A stretch of 43,556 bases of DNA from a virus: IMG/VR virus record IMGVR_UViG_3300031656_000011, positions 1 through 43,556 of that record; one strand, written 5' to 3'. How positions within the stretch are numbered: the first letter of the stretch is position 1; each line of letters begins with the position of its first letter. Both the position numbers and the translations under genes were made by a program. Shown piece by piece: positions 9,405 through 16,682 of this stretch. Below the pieces are notes generated by a model that saw only the letters and a program-made list of their open reading frames with translations, was not told where the DNA came from and did no database searches.

Positions 9405-10445
9405 CTATACTGGTAGGTATCTTATGTCAACTATGTCATTAATAGCTGACGCTGTTGCAAGTGTAAGACGAGTGCCTACTACTGTGTAGATAGACGGAGG
9501 GATAATCTGGCCGTTAACGATAACGAAAATACTGTCAGCAGTGTGACCGGGATTAATATCATACAATGTTTGTATTCCATCACCTGCATATTGGTCACTT
9601 GTATAAACAATTTTGAGATGTCGAGGCTCAATGCTGTTATCAGGTATGCCAATTGCTGTCGTAAATGATGTTCTGTATTTAACATAAATATCTGCGCCTG
9701 TGGCTGGAGATGCTGTTAGTGTTAAAATATTTCCGGCTACACTATACACTTCATTTGGTCGCTGTAACACGTCATGTACATAAAGATCTATTGCATCTGC
9801 ATTTGCAGGTGAATATGAAAGTATATAAGAAGTTGCAGTGCCGTCTGATATCCAGCTGTCAGATATAGGGTATGCACCAACAGAGCCAGAACCGCCGCCT
9901 GTAGAGAAGTTAGACAGTCCTGTGTCGCCAACATATCTTGCACCTGTGATGTAAAGAGTTTTTCCATTAATAACAGGAGTAGGAAGCAAATCTCCGATAA
10001 AATGGATAACGCCGGATTGATAATCAAAAAACCATTCGTCATTTCCAGTCCCGTCAGGGAATAGTCGTGTTCCAGTGGTTTGAGGTTCTCCGGCGCTTGG
10101 TGAGTCTACATAGACTTTGATTTGATATGTTGGACCAAACTCTGGTGGTACCCAGTCAGCTTGACCAGTTTTCCATGTACGTAAAGGTTCTGCTGTATTA
10201 TCCATACTACACTCTACTGTAGTACTCAGCGTATCGTTGTGAACCTGAACATGCTCGGAACTTGTGGTGGGTATAACGGCAGAAACTTCATGTGCGTTAA
10301 CCCAAATCTTGTCGCCTCTTAGTAATAAAGGACTTGGAATGCTTTCGTTTGATGCACTCTTTTTACTAGGTCCATCAGTGGCAGTTGAGCCATATCCTAA
10401 CTTCTTCCAAAGATAGTCTAATTTTTTAGTATCGTTAATAGCCAA
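9405..10445 (-). CDS. Virion structural protein, 346 aa (neck/fibre-associated)
   Basis: Starts at TTG (10445): an in-frame TGA lies immediately upstream, and AAGGGGA sits seven bases before the TTG. The N-terminus (AINDTKKLDYLWKKLGYG) is a signature seen at the start of structural proteins of marine T4-like phages. Two similar beta-rich modules occupy the C-terminal half (SYILSYSPANADAIDLYVHD and TLYDINPGHTADSIFVIVNG), resembling the repeats at the end of the 1814-aa fibre. It starts 11 bases after the 602-aa gene. It probably belongs to the fibre or its connector; the exact role is not known. Confidence 0.6.
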   Translation of the reverse strand: MAINDTKKLDYLWKKLGYGSTATDGPSKKSASNESIPSPLLLRGDKIWVNAHEVSAVIPTTSSEHVQVHNDTLSTTVECSMDNTAEPLRTWKTGQADWVPPEFGPTYQIKVYVDSPSAGEPQTTGTRLFPDGTGNDEWFFDYQSGVIHFIGDLLPTPVINGKTLYITGARYVGDTGLSNFSTGGGSGSVGAYPISDSWISDGTATSYILSYSPANADAIDLYVHDVLQRPNEVYSVAGNILTLTASPATGADIYVKYRTSFTTAIGIPDNSIEPRHLKIVYTSDQYAGDGIQTLYDINPGHTADSIFVIVNGQIIPPSIYTVVGTRLTLATASAINDIVDIRYLPV

Positions 10446-10456
10446 TCAATGTCCCC

Positions 10457-12265
10457 TTAGTCTGCTGTCTTAAATTTCAGCTTTGTTAAGGAATCTAATG
10501 ACTCTAGCTTTATTCTTAATATAATCATTTCATCTGTTGCATTGGAACTCGATTCTGTTCCAAACGTTATGTTTACAGTTTTATTAGCTTGATGTGATCC
10601 GGTTATTACTACACCTGCTAGTCCACAACCATTTGACCCATTGCCGCCTGCTGCTGTAGTGTCGCCTGGTACACCAACTCCTTCGTACGGTACTGTTGCA
10701 TCTAACCAACCATTTTGCGAACTAGTTGTATCTGTTGTAGCACCTGGTAATCTGACCCAGCAGCCACTTATTTTACCAGTGTATTCTATTGCAAATTTAG
10801 ATACTGCTGTTCTGTTTAATGCAAACTGTACATACTGAGATGCAGATCTACCTGTGCTTAAATCAGGTCCTGGTGGCAAGTAACCAACACTGTAATCTGT
10901 TTGATCATGTGTCAGTATGCCGCCTGCTACTGTTGCGTCCCATGAATTCAATGTACTTGTTTGTCCTATAAAATCATTAAACGTTGTTTCAGGTGGTGTG
11001 TCATTGTTTACAGTTGATATGCGTCTAGCGTTGCCGTTTCCGTAACCAACTGACTCAACTGAAACTTGCGTTTCATCTATGATGTTTGTTATGTTGTTGT
11101 CATCTCGCATATATAGTATCTTGGAACCTATTGTAAATGTTTCTACTGCTGTTGCGTAACTGTTGTCCACTCTAATACTTAGCGTCTCAGTTTCGCTTGC
11201 AATATTTGTAGAATTTTTAACATTCACGTATGTTGCAATTAGCGTCGATGTTGCATTTAAATAGTTTCTCGGTAGTGGAGTAGGCAGGCCTGCTACTTGA
11301 TATGATATAGGGCTTATTGTATTTAATGCACTATTAGAGCTGGTGCCTGCGCTTGTAATAAAATTGTCAGTAGCAGGATAAAAATCTCCGCTTAATTTTG
11401 ACACATTAAAGCTAATGTCAAATTGTTGTTGTGATGTATAGTGCGGTATTGTACTAGAGTATACCTGACCAACGTTTACATTACTAGGTGTAATGCTTTT
11501 GTTTGTAACTAACGGATTACCTGGTGAACTTTGGTCGCTGTACCATTCTACTTTATTTGTTTGAGAATTTGTTCCGCCTACAAGGTCGTGCTGAACATAT
11601 ATATCATTCCATCCTGCAGGAACATTGCCGCTTACTTGAGCATTTATAACATAATCAAATCCCAATGGATTGCCTGTTATTGACCCATAATCTACATTAT
11701 TACTAATTACTAAATTATCAGTGTCAGTGTATGTGCCGTTGTTAATAGTTGCATCTAGAAGTTTAGTTGATGTAATTGTACCATTTTTGTATACATTGAT
11801 TGTTCCAGAATTACCAGGCCCAGCTTCACTTAGTGTGTTAGTATAAAAATTTTGAGAACGTGTGACGTTATTAACAACGGAACCAGGTGATGCTGATATA
11901 GATGTTAATGTATTGTTTGTTTGTGTAAAATCTGTAATTCTATAACTTGATAAGCTAGTAACTGATAGTACTTTAGTTGCAAACTGAGGTGGTGATTGCG
12001 GTGTTAATAAACTTATTGTGTCTAATGCGCTGTTGATTAAGTTTTGAACATCGCTTAATGTTACACCCACTCCGCCTGTTATGTTACTAACTGCATTTTC
12101 TAAAAATATTTTAGTTACAGCGTCTTGTGGATTAATTGGATCGAGTACATCTACTACTCTATTGCTTGATACACTAACATTGTATCCAATGCCTTCTGCA
12201 TCAAGGGCTAGATCTTTGCCACCTGTTGATATCTTTCCACTACTGTGGTTTACATTAATCGACAT
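10457..12265 (-). CDS. Virion structural protein, 602 aa (fibre-associated, unknown role)
   Basis: I chose the ATG at 12265 (MSINVNHSSGKISTGG), with AAAGGGAA upstream; a frame extension from a TTG at 12292 is less likely. The N-terminal segment contains VLDPINPQDAVTKIFLENAV, a variant of the DAVTKxYVD motif of fibre proteins. The rest is rich in Thr, Asn, Ser and Val with no Cys cluster or enzyme motif, consistent with stacked beta domains; the C-terminal 150 residues look like one globular domain. It is the first gene after the gp23 terminator and has its own late-promoter box and hairpin-bearing leader. It is probably a virion adhesin or decoration protein. I do not recognise a named family. 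Confidence 0.5.
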   Translation of the reverse strand: MSINVNHSSGKISTGGKDLALDAEGIGYNVSVSSNRVVDVLDPINPQDAVTKIFLENAVSNITGGVGVTLSDVQNLINSALDTISLLTPQSPPQFATKVLSVTSLSSYRITDFTQTNNTLTSISASPGSVVNNVTRSQNFYTNTLSEAGPGNSGTINVYKNGTITSTKLLDATINNGTYTDTDNLVISNNVDYGSITGNPLGFDYVINAQVSGNVPAGWNDIYVQHDLVGGTNSQTNKVEWYSDQSSPGNPLVTNKSITPSNVNVGQVYSSTIPHYTSQQQFDISFNVSKLSGDFYPATDNFITSAGTSSNSALNTISPISYQVAGLPTPLPRNYLNATSTLIATYVNVKNSTNIASETETLSIRVDNSYATAVETFTIGSKILYMRDDNNITNIIDETQVSVESVGYGNGNARRISTVNNDTPPETTFNDFIGQTSTLNSWDATVAGGILTHDQTDYSVGYLPPGPDLSTGRSASQYVQFALNRTAVSKFAIEYTGKISGCWVRLPGATTDTTSSQNGWLDATVPYEGVGVPGDTTAAGGNGSNGCGLAGVVITGSHQANKTVNITFGTESSSNATDEMIILRIKLESLDSLTKLKFKTAD

Positions 12266-12311
12266 AAACTTCCCTTTGTTAACTTTACCCAATGCTGGGC
12301 TTTGTTAGTAT

Positions 12312-12339
12312 GTGTCAATATGTACAACACAATTGACAC
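12312..12339 (-). promoter_or_regulatory. Second hairpin in leader of the 602-aa gene
   Basis: Eight-base stem GTGTCAAT/ATTGACAC with a 12-base loop, 47 bases upstream of the start codon. Confidence 0.4.
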
Positions 12340-12395
12340 TAAGATGTGCAATAAGCATTAAATTTCATGTGTTTTAATTCATTACTATTATCACA

Positions 12396-12429
12396 ATATA
12401 TTTTGCTAACATCACATAGCAAAATATAT
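12396..12429 (-). promoter_or_regulatory. Long hairpin in leader of the 602-aa gene
   Basis: Perfect 13-base stem ATATATTTTGCTA/TAGCAAAATATAT with an eight-base loop, beginning about 23 bases after the predicted transcript start of the promoter at 12458. Confidence 0.55.
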
Positions 12430-12457
12430 AACTTACATACACATTCCTTTACACTAT

Positions 12458-12465
12458 GTATTTAT
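12458..12465 (-). promoter_or_regulatory. Late promoter box ATAAATAC before the 602-aa gene
   Basis: GATAAATAC on the minus strand, downstream of the gp23 terminator. Gives a leader of about 190 bases carrying two hairpins. Confidence 0.6.
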
Positions 12466-12556
12466 CTAAAATATAATTCAGTATACATATAATCATATCT
12501 ACGTATATTATACATTATATTATTTATAATGTCAACGACATTGGTAGTTTAGTCAT

Positions 12557-12585
12557 AAAAAAACAGGCTCCTTAGAGCCTGTTTT
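12557..12585 (-). terminator. Rho-independent terminator after gp23
   Basis: 11-base perfect stem AAAACAGGCTC/GAGCCTGTTTT with a four-base loop, followed by a T-run on the minus strand (A-run at 12557-12563 on plus). It ends the head operon 26 bases beyond the gp23 stop. Confidence 0.88.
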
Positions 12586-12610
12586 GTGTAAATTATATTT
12601 CTAGTAAGAT

Positions 12611-13774
12611 TTACTGGAAAGACAAGTTAGCTGATGTAACATCGATCTTAGCTAAGTAGTCTGCTGCGTTACCAAGTGATGAAGCCTGGTTGTTAAGCTC
12701 TACGTAACCGTAACGTGTCATGAATGACACTGTTGGTTCGAATGTTGATGGATCTAGTACTGTACCAGATGACATTAGAGGGATATATGGGCAATAGAAC
12801 GCAGCTGCGTCAATTTCGCCTTCGCCTTTATAACCAACTAAGATTGGTGTAGCATCAGATGCATACTGGTCTACAAACACACGCATAGTGTTGTTTAGTG
12901 TACCAACAAACTTAGTATTAGTAGGTGCTTCAAAAGGACCTTCTGTAGTACGAGCAAATGCTGATGTAGTTGCTGACTGTAGTACTGTTAACATTGTTGG
13001 TGAAACAACAACGTAGTTACCTGCGCCACGACGTGTACGTGCTGCAATTAGGTTAGCTGCTCTGTTAATAAGAACTGCTAGTGCCGCATGCTGGTCACCA
13101 ACGAAAGTTGCTACGCCCGACACTGCTGCCTGGTCGTATGTATCAGTAGCAGAACCTGCTAATGTACGTAGAGAAGTAAGAACTTCTTGGTCGATTTCTG
13201 CAGTAATTTCTTGTGCAAGTGCTTGCATGATTTCTGCTTCAACGTCTAGACCGTGCATTGAGTTAGCATCTTGTGCTGCTTCAAAAGTCCAACGAGCTGA
13301 CAACTTACGTGTCTTAGCTTCAACAGTTTGCTTTAGAACTTGGATAGACATCTTGCGTCCAGCTTCTGCTTCTAATGATGCTGTTGATGATGGTCCACCA
13401 GTTGCTGCATCACCTGAATAGCCTTTAGCAATTGCGAATGGTGATAATGCTTCGTCACCAGCTGCAACGCCACCAGCTGACTGTGAGTAGCGGATACGTA
13501 GTGTGTGGATTTGGCCAACTGGGCCAGTCATTGGCTGTACGCCAACTAGTTCGTTAGCAATAACCGTAGGCATTACGCGGCGGATTACTGGTAAAATAAC
13601 TTTGTTTAATGTTGCAACGTTGCCTGACATTGTAGTTCCGGCATCTGCAGCTTCTGAAATGTAACGTCTAGTGTTTTCTAGAACTGATTCCATAACAACT
13701 TTCTTGTTGCCGTTTAAACCGTCAGTAAGGGCTTCTTTAGTTGCGCCCCAATTTTCGAATAAATTCTGTGACAT
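12611..13774 (-). CDS. gp23: Major capsid protein gp23
   Basis: 387 aa, shorter than T4 gp23 but with the family's order of blocks: an N-terminal propeptide-like segment (MSQNLFENWGATKEALTDGL), the conserved NKVILPVIRRVMPTVIANEL block (residues about 57-76), a QPMTGPVGQIHTLRIRYS stretch, and a C-terminal TVSFMTRYGYVELNN region. I39-S40-E41 fits the (I/L)xE rule of the gp21 protease, so mature capsid protein may start at A42. AAGGAG precedes the ATG. It lies 11 bases after scaffold gp22 and is followed by a strong terminator, as expected for the most abundant late product. It forms the hexameric lattice of the prolate head. Confidence 0.95.
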   Translation of the reverse strand: MSQNLFENWGATKEALTDGLNGNKKVVMESVLENTRRYISEAADAGTTMSGNVATLNKVILPVIRRVMPTVIANELVGVQPMTGPVGQIHTLRIRYSQSAGGVAAGDEALSPFAIAKGYSGDAATGGPSSTASLEAEAGRKMSIQVLKQTVEAKTRKLSARWTFEAAQDANSMHGLDVEAEIMQALAQEITAEIDQEVLTSLRTLAGSATDTYDQAAVSGVATFVGDQHAALAVLINRAANLIAARTRRGAGNYVVVSPTMLTVLQSATTSAFARTTEGPFEAPTNTKFVGTLNNTMRVFVDQYASDATPILVGYKGEGEIDAAAFYCPYIPLMSSGTVLDPSTFEPTVSFMTRYGYVELNNQASSLGNAADYLAKIDVTSANLSFQ

Positions 13775-13785
13775 GGTATACTCCT

Positions 13786-14886
13786 TTATTTGATACCTGC
13801 TAATTTTTTAAGGTTAATAATTTCAGCTTCAGATGTAACATCTGCTGTAGCTGGCTTATTACCTGTGACTTCAGTCTTCTGAGTCTCAAATAGCTTGTTA
13901 TTATCTGCTAGTGGTTTCTTTACTGTTTCGTTTAACACTGTTGGCAAGTATTTATTAAATGATGCTTTCAGTTTTGTTGTTTGAACTGTTTCGAGTAAAT
14001 TGGTCATTAGCTGACGCTTGTCTTTCGATAAAGGTGCAAGCAATTCAGACATTGCTGATTCACGTGCGCGGCTTTCATTCATTTTAGCAACGATCTTGTG
14101 TGCTTTTATGACTTGTGCCTCTTTATTTGTGTTCTCTTTCTGTGATTCATCAAGTTGATTCTTCACGTTTAAAAGTTCTGTAGAAAGTGTATTAATATGT
14201 GTTCCTTCTGCAAGGTGTGATCCCATAAACTCAGCTGCAAATGTTTCGAATATTTTGCGACCGAACATGTTCTCTTTAGCCTTCTTGATGTCTTCTTTAA
14301 GTGTACCTAGTTCTGTTGAAAGCGTACTTTCTACAATACTAGCTAGCTTAGTTGAAGATTTATCAATGAATGCTGCCTTAGCTTTAGCAATCATATTTTT
14401 ACCTTCTGAAACAAGTTTTACCTTCTGTTCAATAAGGTCTTTCTTGTCTTGGTGGAATTCGTTAAGTTCTGAAGTAAGTTGTTCCATTACAAAGTCTTCA
14501 AGCTTTGCGAAGTTGCCTTCTTGTAGCTTTCTGTCTTTGCGTAGTTCTGCGATTTCTTTCTTTAAAGTTTCCATCACAAAACCATCAAGTAATTCTGCAT
14601 GTTCTACAATTTTACGCTTGTACTCTACTTGAGATTCAACTGCTGCTTTTTTATCTGCTTGAAATTCAACCAGTTCGCCTTTTATTGTTTCTGATAACAT
14701 CGCATCTAGTGCTTCCACCATTTGTGATTTATCTGTTTCATAACGATCTGCGAATTCTTCGCGTAATTCAACAGTGATCTCTTCACGAGCCTCACTTAAT
14801 TTTGTATTCCAAGCTTCTGATAGTGTTGAACGCACTTCTTCTGATAGGACTTCTGAACTTAGGAGTTGTTCTATTGCATGTGCCAT
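13786..14886 (-). CDS. gp22: Prohead core scaffold protein gp22
   Basis: 366 aa, highly charged and predicted mostly alpha-helical and coiled-coil (Glu/Lys-rich from residue 20 to about 280), as expected of the T4 scaffold. It ends in the short hydrophobic tail INLKKLAGIK. Several L-x-E tripeptides (for example LSE near residues 9-17) are possible gp21 cleavage sites; the scaffold is degraded during head maturation. The start codon overlaps the stop of gp21 in a TAATG junction, with GGAGAAAG upstream, so translation is coupled. Position between the protease and the capsid gene gives the identification; sequence similarity alone would be weak for this fast-evolving protein. Confidence 0.88.
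   Translation of the reverse strand: MAHAIEQLLSSEVLSEEVRSTLSEAWNTKLSEAREEITVELREEFADRYETDKSQMVEALDAMLSETIKGELVEFQADKKAAVESQVEYKRKIVEHAELLDGFVMETLKKEIAELRKDRKLQEGNFAKLEDFVMEQLTSELNEFHQDKKDLIEQKVKLVSEGKNMIAKAKAAFIDKSSTKLASIVESTLSTELGTLKEDIKKAKENMFGRKIFETFAAEFMGSHLAEGTHINTLSTELLNVKNQLDESQKENTNKEAQVIKAHKIVAKMNESRARESAMSELLAPLSKDKRQLMTNLLETVQTTKLKASFNKYLPTVLNETVKKPLADNNKLFETQKTEVTGNKPATADVTSEAEIINLKKLAGIK
13948..13955 (-). promoter_or_regulatory. Possible internal late promoter for gp23
   Basis: AATAAATACTTG on the minus strand inside the gp22 coding region, 174 bases upstream of gp23. It shares ATAAATACTTG with the boxes at 31047 and 37018, but the same bases encode NKYL, so chance is possible. 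Confidence 0.4.
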
Positions 14887-15530
14887 TACTTTCTCCTATT
14901 ATTTATATCTAAGTTGTTAATGAACTTTAATACCTCTTCCTGGAGGTATTTTTGTGCTGTATTATCATGACAATTTGCGGCAGCAACGTCTAGCAAAATA
15001 TTGCCTCTGTTACCGTTCATTATTTGTTCATAAAGTGGATCTGGGTACGCATCTGGTGCGCTTGGGTTAGCAACAATGTCTACAGTTTGTATTTCAAAGT
15101 CACTCACTGATCCGCCTTCAGTAACATTACCACTACCGCGTGATGATACACCTAGCTTTACGCCGTTTTCTAACAGGGTTATGCAAATTTGCCCCATTGG
15201 AGTAGGCAATAGTTTTAGCCTTCCATAACCATCTGCACCGTTCATCCACATTTTTTCAATCATGTGGCTTACACGATCCAAGTTGACTTGCAAGTCTTCT
15301 GGATGGTCAGCTTCGCCTAATACTGTATAACCGGATTGGATTTTCTCTTGAACTGAGTTAACAGCTCGAGATATTTCTGATACCGGGTAAACTCTTTGGT
15401 TCTGATTACGTTTGTCACCTTGTACAAAGATACCTTCCATATACAAGCTTTTACCGCCGTGGCCGTTATCTTTGGCCTCAGTTATGATATTTGCTTGATC
15501 AAATGTTAGATGTTCTTTTAGTGTTAACAT
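14886..15530 (-). CDS. gp21: Prohead maturation protease gp21
   Basis: 214 aa. A serine protease of the T4 gp21 type: candidate catalytic His76 in LGEADHPEDL and Ser129/Ser130 in KLGVSSRGSGNV, followed by DFEIQTVDIVANPSAPDA, the conserved strand and Asp region of the family. The N-terminal SLYMEGIFVQGDKRNQNQRV is also typical. It would cleave gp23, the scaffold and other core proteins after (I/L)xE motifs once the prohead is complete. The start overlaps the stop of the upstream acidic core gene (TAATG), and its own stop overlaps the gp22 start the same way. Confidence 0.93.
   Translation of the reverse strand: MLTLKEHLTFDQANIITEAKDNGHGGKSLYMEGIFVQGDKRNQNQRVYPVSEISRAVNSVQEKIQSGYTVLGEADHPEDLQVNLDRVSHMIEKMWMNGADGYGRLKLLPTPMGQICITLLENGVKLGVSSRGSGNVTEGGSVSDFEIQTVDIVANPSAPDAYPDPLYEQIMNGNRGNILLDVAAANCHDNTAQKYLQEEVLKFINNLDINNRRK
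14900..14907 (-). promoter_or_regulatory. Possible late promoter for gp22
   Basis: A perfect T4-type TATAAATA box inside the last codons of gp21. The predicted start would cut into the gp22 ribosome site (GGAG), so its use is uncertain. Confidence 0.35.
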
Positions 15531-16363
15531 TACTCAGTGTTACCTTTCTTTTCTGCGCCGTGGCCGCGTGTTTCAGGTTTGAGACTTGCGCCACTGCCTG
15601 GATGTGCTACGCCCATTTCTTTTGCTTTTTCGTCTGATAAGCCCTTTTTAGAACCCTCAGATGCTTTAGCGCCTGTTTGAACTGTCTTTCCACCCATATC
15701 ATTTTTGCCTGCAACTGGTGATGATTTTCCGTCATCGCCTGCTGGCATATCTGCTGGATGCATGCCGTCTTTGCCTACTTTAGTAAGGTCAGCTGCTTCT
15801 TCAAGCTCTTCTGATTCTTCTTCAGTATCTGTAGACTCAACAAATGCTTCTTCAAATTCTGGTTCAATGTCCATTTCTGGTTCAAATTCGCCTTCCTCTT
15901 CTTCGCCTTCGTCATCGCCCATAATTTTAGCAAATTCTGCTTTAAGGTCTGCTAGTGCGTCTTCCACACTAACTAATTTTTCTTCCATGTCGCCGTGTTC
16001 TGATTCATGTTCATCAGTTTCGCCATCCATGTCAAAGTCTGGTGCTTCGTCGCCAAGTTCATCTGTAGCTTCAAGGTCGTCTAATTCGTCTTCCTCTGCT
16101 TCTCCAAATGCTTCTTCTGCTTCAATTTCTTCTTCGTCTGTTTCGATGTCATCAAGGAAATCATCAGCTTCTTCATTGCCGATAGCTTCTTCAATTTCTT
16201 CTTCTGCTACGCCATCTTCAATGATTTCATCTGCTTCAACGATATCATTCCAGATTTCACGTGCTTTTTCAACGAAAGCCTCATGTAATAGATCTGAAGC
16301 TGATGCTTCGTCTCCGTTCACTAGGCTCTCAATGATCTTCTTATAACGATCTCGATTACTCAT
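15530..16363 (-). CDS. gp67: Acidic prohead core protein, gp67-like
   Basis: 277 aa. Residues 1-45 (DRYKKIIESLVNGDEASASD then LLHEAFVEKAREIWNDI) resemble the N-terminal helix of T4 gp67, which is likewise followed by an acidic tail. Here the tail is very long: residues about 45-190 are dominated by Glu and Asp, followed by a Gly/Lys-rich end. T4 gp67 is only about 80 aa, so this is a large expansion. AAGGAG lies nine bases before the ATG, with a candidate late promoter further up. Its place between portal and protease matches T4 genes 67/68. It is probably a charged core component removed or cut at maturation. The match to gp67 is by N-terminus and position only. Confidence 0.6.
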   Translation of the reverse strand: MSNRDRYKKIIESLVNGDEASASDLLHEAFVEKAREIWNDIVEADEIIEDGVAEEEIEEAIGNEEADDFLDDIETDEEEIEAEEAFGEAEEDELDDLEATDELGDEAPDFDMDGETDEHESEHGDMEEKLVSVEDALADLKAEFAKIMGDDEGEEEEGEFEPEMDIEPEFEEAFVESTDTEEESEELEEAADLTKVGKDGMHPADMPAGDDGKSSPVAGKNDMGGKTVQTGAKASEGSKKGLSDEKAKEMGVAHPGSGASLKPETRGHGAEKKGNTE

Positions 16364-16441
16364 AGTTTGTGTCTCCTTTATTAAACAGGTTATAACATAT
16401 ATATTTAAGAAGTCTTGGTACAGACCAATGTATTATACGTA

Positions 16442-16481
16442 TAAAACCGCAGTTTTGACTACGATTACTCTTTTATTTATC
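16442..16481 (-). promoter_or_regulatory. Late promoter box and hairpin before gp67-like gene
   Basis: GATAAATA on the minus strand at 16481-16474, just past the stop of the 66-aa gene, with predicted start near 16468. An AAAAC/GTTTT hairpin at 16442-16455 and a TTGGT/ACCAA stem near 16414-16429 lie in the 105-base leader of the gp67-like gene. Confidence 0.5.
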
Positions 16482-16682
16482 TTACACGCCATCAGCGTCA
16501 TTTGCACCATAGATATCTTTATAATCAGCTACCTGTTCTGCATGTTCTGCTTTGGCTAGTTCTTTCATGTTTCTCATTTTGTGTAAGTGACGCAAGGTTA
16601 ATCTAGGACGTCTAGTGTCGTCGAGTTCCCACTTATTATAGTTATCTTCTTCTGCGTTCTGTGCTAAGTCATTAAATCTCAT
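16482..16682 (-). CDS. Small basic protein downstream of portal, 66 aa, unknown
   Basis: A 66-aa ORF whose ATG lies inside the last codons of gp20 (11-base overlap); AGGAGAC sits seven bases upstream, so it is translationally coupled to the portal. The middle is basic and helical (RRPRLTLRHLHKMRNMKELA), the ends acidic. Position between gp20 and the acidic core protein suggests a role in prohead core or initiator assembly, perhaps pairing with the acidic protein. I do not recognise a named family. It is probably real because of the overlap, ribosome site and charge pattern. Confidence 0.6.
   Translation of the reverse strand: MRFNDLAQNAEEDNYNKWELDDTRRPRLTLRHLHKMRNMKELAKAEHAEQVADYKDIYGANDADGV

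Larger units (their letters stand above)
12293..12610. other. Gap between gp23 and the 602-aa structural gene
   Basis: 318 AT-rich bases with no gene. It holds the gp23 terminator (12557-12585), a late-promoter box (12458-12465), and two leader hairpins (12396-12429 and 12312-12339). Confidence 0.8.

Noticed and set aside
13775-13797. GGTAT/ATACC hairpin holding the gp23 ribosome site in its loop
   Set aside because: Only five base pairs with a 13-base loop; the site stays exposed, so no clear regulatory effect.
15705-16346. Ser-rich 213-aa plus-strand frame opposite the gp67-like gene
   Set aside because: Complement of Glu/Asp codons (GAA, GAT) reads as Ser/Phe codons; no initiation signal.
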